Source of the DNA: Desmodus rotundus
Lineage: Eukaryota > Chordata > Mammalia > Chiroptera > Phyllostomidae
NCBI RefSeq assembly: GCF_022682495.2
Contig: NC_071389.1
Span: 180,340,556-180,404,555, forward strand
Direction of reading: 5' to 3'
Length of the DNA: 64,000 nt
Under the pieces are notes generated by a model. That model had not been told where the DNA came from and ran no database searches. It saw nothing but the letters and a program-made list of their open reading frames with translations. Shown in pieces: positions 61,100-64,000 of the stretch. The first letter of the stretch is position 1; the number at the start of each line of letters is the position of its first letter. A program made the translations under genes and the position numbers.

Positions 61100-61835
61100 T
61101 ACATTTTTATAAGCCAGCAATTGCTTACATAATTATGTACCCATAGAAGTGAGTGCTTTGGTCCACCAAAAAACTTACACAATAATGTACATAGAGTCTT
61201 TTTCTATAATAGCTAAAAACTGGAAATAATTCAAATACCATCCATAGATACATTGTAGTATATACATACAATGGGATACTGTAAGACAATGAAAGTAAAG
61301 AGCTACTATTTCATGCAAGAACGTGGACGACTCACAGATATAATGTTGAGAAAAATAAGTCAGACACAAAATACATATTAGCCCTGACTGGTGTAACTCA
61401 GTGGTTGGAGCAGTTGTCCTGTAAACTGAAAGACTGCAAGTTCGATTCCCGGTCAGGGTACATGCCTGGGTTGTGGCCCAGGTCCCCAACTGGGGGCATG
61501 CGAGAGGCAACTGATTGATGCGTCTCTTGCACATCAATGTTTCTCTCCCTCTCTTTCTCCCTTCCCCTCTCTCTAAAAATAAATAAATAAAATCTTTTAA
61601 AAAACAAGTTTAAAAAATAAAAATTAAAAAATGCGATACATAATATATGGTTTCATTTATATGAAATTGAAGAAGAGGCAGAGCTAATCTATACCGATAG
61701 AGGTCAAATACTAGTGACTTTTAGGGGTGTAGTGTTAGGGAAGGGGCAAGAAGGAGCCTTGTGGGATGCTGAAGATACACTTGATCTTGATGCTAGAAAT
61801 GGTGGTTACATAGCATGTAAATATAGACAGCACAG
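61100..61835 (+). mobile_element. L1 LINE fragment, split by a VES
   Basis: Sense L1 ORF2-end sequence (ATAATAGCTAAAAACTGGAA, ACAATGGGATACTGTAAGAC) continues after the VES at 61381-61612 with TTTCATTTATATGAAATTG. Confidence 0.8.
61381..61612 (+). mobile_element. VES SINE inserted in an L1
   Basis: VES with an internal partial duplication of the ATGTTTCTC-adjacent segment. It interrupts a sense-strand L1 ORF2-end fragment that resumes after it. Confidence 0.88.
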
Positions 61836-61839
61836 TACT

Positions 61840-62046
61840 CATCGGCTTCAGAACTGGTCAGACCCCATACTTGTCTCATTTTGATAAGAAAAAAATATGT
61901 CAGGACTCATCGCACTTGCTAGAACTTGTGTGAGTCACGGCACTGCCTCAGAAGACAAAATGCTTCATCGTCTGGTACTCGTTGGTTTCAGTACTCATCA
62001 CAAGTTCCAGGATGAATTAATGATGCGTACGGAGGTACCACTGTAT
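61840..62046. mobile_element. Probable DNA-transposon fragment
   Basis: The right edge, read in reverse, starts TACAGTGGTACCTCCGTACG, like termini of TA-inserting elements. Internal GATGAGTACTGAAACC and ACGAGTACC motifs recur in related form near the left edge. Confidence 0.4.
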
Positions 62047-62499
62047 GTAAAAATCCACTGAGCAGTTTAAGATTAGTGTACTTTATGTATGTTACCTATC
62101 AACGTAAAAGCAAAAAGTTAAATTACTTGTAGCAGAATGGAATATTTGAGCTGTTATCAATAAATGTTTGAGCAGTTCAAGATCCAGTGGCAACAATTGG
62201 TAAGTACCATGTTTTAAACAACCAGCAACTTCTCGGGCTGAACTGGAGTCGGCTATGGTTCAGGCTCGCTTCTCTGTTCCCTAAGCCCTCATCAACTTGG
62301 CTGTCACTCAGATCCTCCCCTGATATTCACCACAGGCCACTATGCACTGTCATGATGTCATTATTTCTATTGTCACTCTGGCAAGAATATCCAGGTTGAG
62401 TGGATGACAAGTGTTCAGGTTTACATCTTTCTTTTTAATATGCTTTCTCCTGTCTCTATAATTGAAATATTATACAATTTTATTCTGTACATCATTGGA

Positions 62500-62822
62500 C
62501 AGTGTGGGGCAAAAGGAGATTTACAATCTCTTATTATTATTAATTTATTTATATTATTTTCTTTTTTAAAGATTTTATTTATTTATTTTTTAGAAAGGAG
62601 GAGGGAGAAAGAGAGGGAGAGAAACATCAATGTGTGGTTGCCTCTTGCACGCCCCCTACTGGAGACCTGGCCTGCAACCCAGGCTTGTGCCCTGACCGGG
62701 AATCAAAACTGTGATCCTCTGATTCACAGGCTGGCACTCAACCACTGAGCCATACCAGCCAAGGCTAGTTATTATATTATTTTCCATACAAACAACTTTA
62801 AACCTCCTTTTGTCCCACCCTG
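62500..62822. mobile_element. Mariner-like MITE split by a VES
   Basis: Termini CAGTGTGGGGCAAAAGGAGA (62500-62519) and, inverted, CAGGGTGGGACAAAAGGAGG (62822-62803). TA flanks the right end; the left TA appears mutated. Without the nested VES the element is about 100 bp. Confidence 0.7.
62562..62773 (-). mobile_element. VES SINE inserted in a mariner-like MITE
   Basis: Reverse VES flanked by a perfect 11-bp duplication ATATTATTTTC (62551-62561 and 62774-62784). Confidence 0.92.
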
Positions 62823-63529
62823 TACCTGTGCTGCCAGATATTGTATTTGACTCAAACTAACTTATGCTGTACCTAATGGGGGTAAGAGATTTTCAAGGGT
62901 AATGTTGACTACGAGGTATAATTGGCCCCACACTTCTCCTGACTCTATCCTCCCAAAATGTGAAGCTTGTAGCACAATGCTTGACACATAGTTCCAGTTC
63001 AGCCCCTTCAGCCTGGGCTCCCCCTCCCACAACCCACATGTGCTGTCTAACCAAACTAGCCAGTGACCACAAAATCTTGTAAGTAATCAAACCTGAATTC
63101 TCTGCTACACTGTATTCTCCTTGACCGTTTTCTCACTCTACACACTGTTTCCAAATTGATTCTCACACCCCTCATTGATTCTCATGGTTCACTTCCTGGA
63201 TAAAGGCTGACACACCTCCCAGATTTATTTCTCTTTCCCAGGTCTCTACCTCCTCCTCCTCCATACCCGTCATTGTCAAGTATGTTCTGGATGGTTCCTT
63301 CTGGTTGTTGCCTAGACACCTCGAAAACATGACCTAAACTGGACTCACCATCTCTCTCTCCCACCCTCTTCCACCTGCCCCAAGTTGCCCCTCTTCCTGT
63401 CAGCTCCATCTGCGTTAGTGGCCCCACCATCCAGCAAACTCTTCCAGGCTAAACACCTCTCTCTCTTTCCTTTCCCTGACCTCAGCATCTAATGGGTTAC
63501 CAAATCCGGCGATTCTATCAGTGTCTCTT

Positions 63530-63729
63530 TTTAAAAAATTTTTTATTTATTGCTTTTAGAGGGGGGAGAGAGAGAGGGAGGGAGAGAGACAAGGAAACAT
63601 CGATTTCTTGTTCCACTTTATATATGCATTCATCAGTTGGTTCTTGTATGTGCCTTGACTGGGGATCAAACCTGCAGCCTTGGCATATCAGGACGATGCT
63701 CCAACCAACTGAGCTACCTGGCCAGGGCC
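63530..63729 (-). mobile_element. VES-related SINE, second subfamily
   Basis: Reverse copy of the 5812/7252 subfamily (CAACTGAGCTACCTGGCCAG at its head). TCAGTGTCTCTT / TCAGTGTTTCTT on the two sides. Confidence 0.88.
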
Positions 63730-64000
63730 CTCTCAGTGTTTCTTGAATTCTTTTCATTCTTATTTCTACTGCCTTATTTCATTCTTGACACTTGTCACCT
63801 GGGCTGCTGGAACCAGTCTCGGTGCTTTATGCCCTATGTCCTTAGAAGCCTCCTCAACATTACTGCCAGGGTATTTTTCTTTTTCTTTTACCATTTTAAA
63901 ACATTTAATTTTTTTTAAATATATAATCTTTATTATATCCTTTTCCATTACCACTCAGTCCCCTTATCCCCTCCCCCCATCAACACTACACTGTTGTCCA

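Larger units (their letters stand above)
50110..64000. other. Intergenic repeat-rich region upstream of LRRC23
   Basis: No gene recognised over about 14 kb. Contents: VES copies, L1, L2 and MLT1 fragments, mariner remnants and one orphan CpG island. In human the next genes (SPSB2, TPI1) lie tens of kilobases further, so the absence is expected. Confidence 0.65.

Overview
This window is mammalian nuclear DNA, almost certainly from a bat. The five protein-coding genes have intron-exon structures and protein lengths matching placental orthologues. The intergenic and intronic DNA carries about 20 copies of the tRNA-derived VES-type SINE, which is characteristic of vespertilionid and related (yangochiropteran) bats. 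These sit among older mammalian MIR, L2, L1 and MLT1 copies and several small non-autonomous DNA transposons. The species cannot be fixed from the sequence.

All recognised genes lie on the minus strand. Their order is that of the gene-rich cluster on human chromosome 12p13.31, shown here in reverse. From left to right: PTPN6 (SHP-1 phosphatase; CDS 1788-11309, with an alternative first exon at 16155-16168), C12orf57/GRCC10 (16930-18355), the U7 snRNA gene (about 18633-18694), ATN1 (atrophin-1; CDS 19992-26689, first exon in a CpG island near 31 kb), ENO2 (neuron-specific enolase; CDS 36194-42143, promoter CpG island near 43 kb) and LRRC23 (CDS 44605-49431, promoter near 50 kb). Summed exon lengths give intact frames of 595 aa (PTPN6), 126 aa (C12orf57), 1187 aa (ATN1), 434 aa (ENO2) and 339-340 aa (LRRC23). 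No frameshift or premature stop was found in any of them.

From 50.1 to 64 kb I recognise no gene. This part holds repeats: VES copies (one tail-to-tail inverted pair), L1 and L2 fragments, an MLT1 LTR, a deleted mariner with readable terminal inverted repeats, and a mariner-like MITE split by a VES insertion. It also contains one orphan CpG island at about 58.45-58.9 kb.

The genes do not form one pathway. They cover immune-cell phosphotyrosine signalling, a small brain-development protein, histone pre-mRNA 3'-end processing (U7), transcriptional co-repression, glycolysis and sperm-flagellar/ciliary structure. I found no previously undescribed biological system. The observations most worth checking are the predicted epithelial PTPN6 exon, the U7 gene with its compensatory stem changes and full promoter, the short CAA-interrupted ATN1 glutamine tract, RFX X-box-like sites in the LRRC23 promoter and in ATN1 intron 1, a tRNA-Gly 5'-half fragment, and the DNA-transposon remnants.
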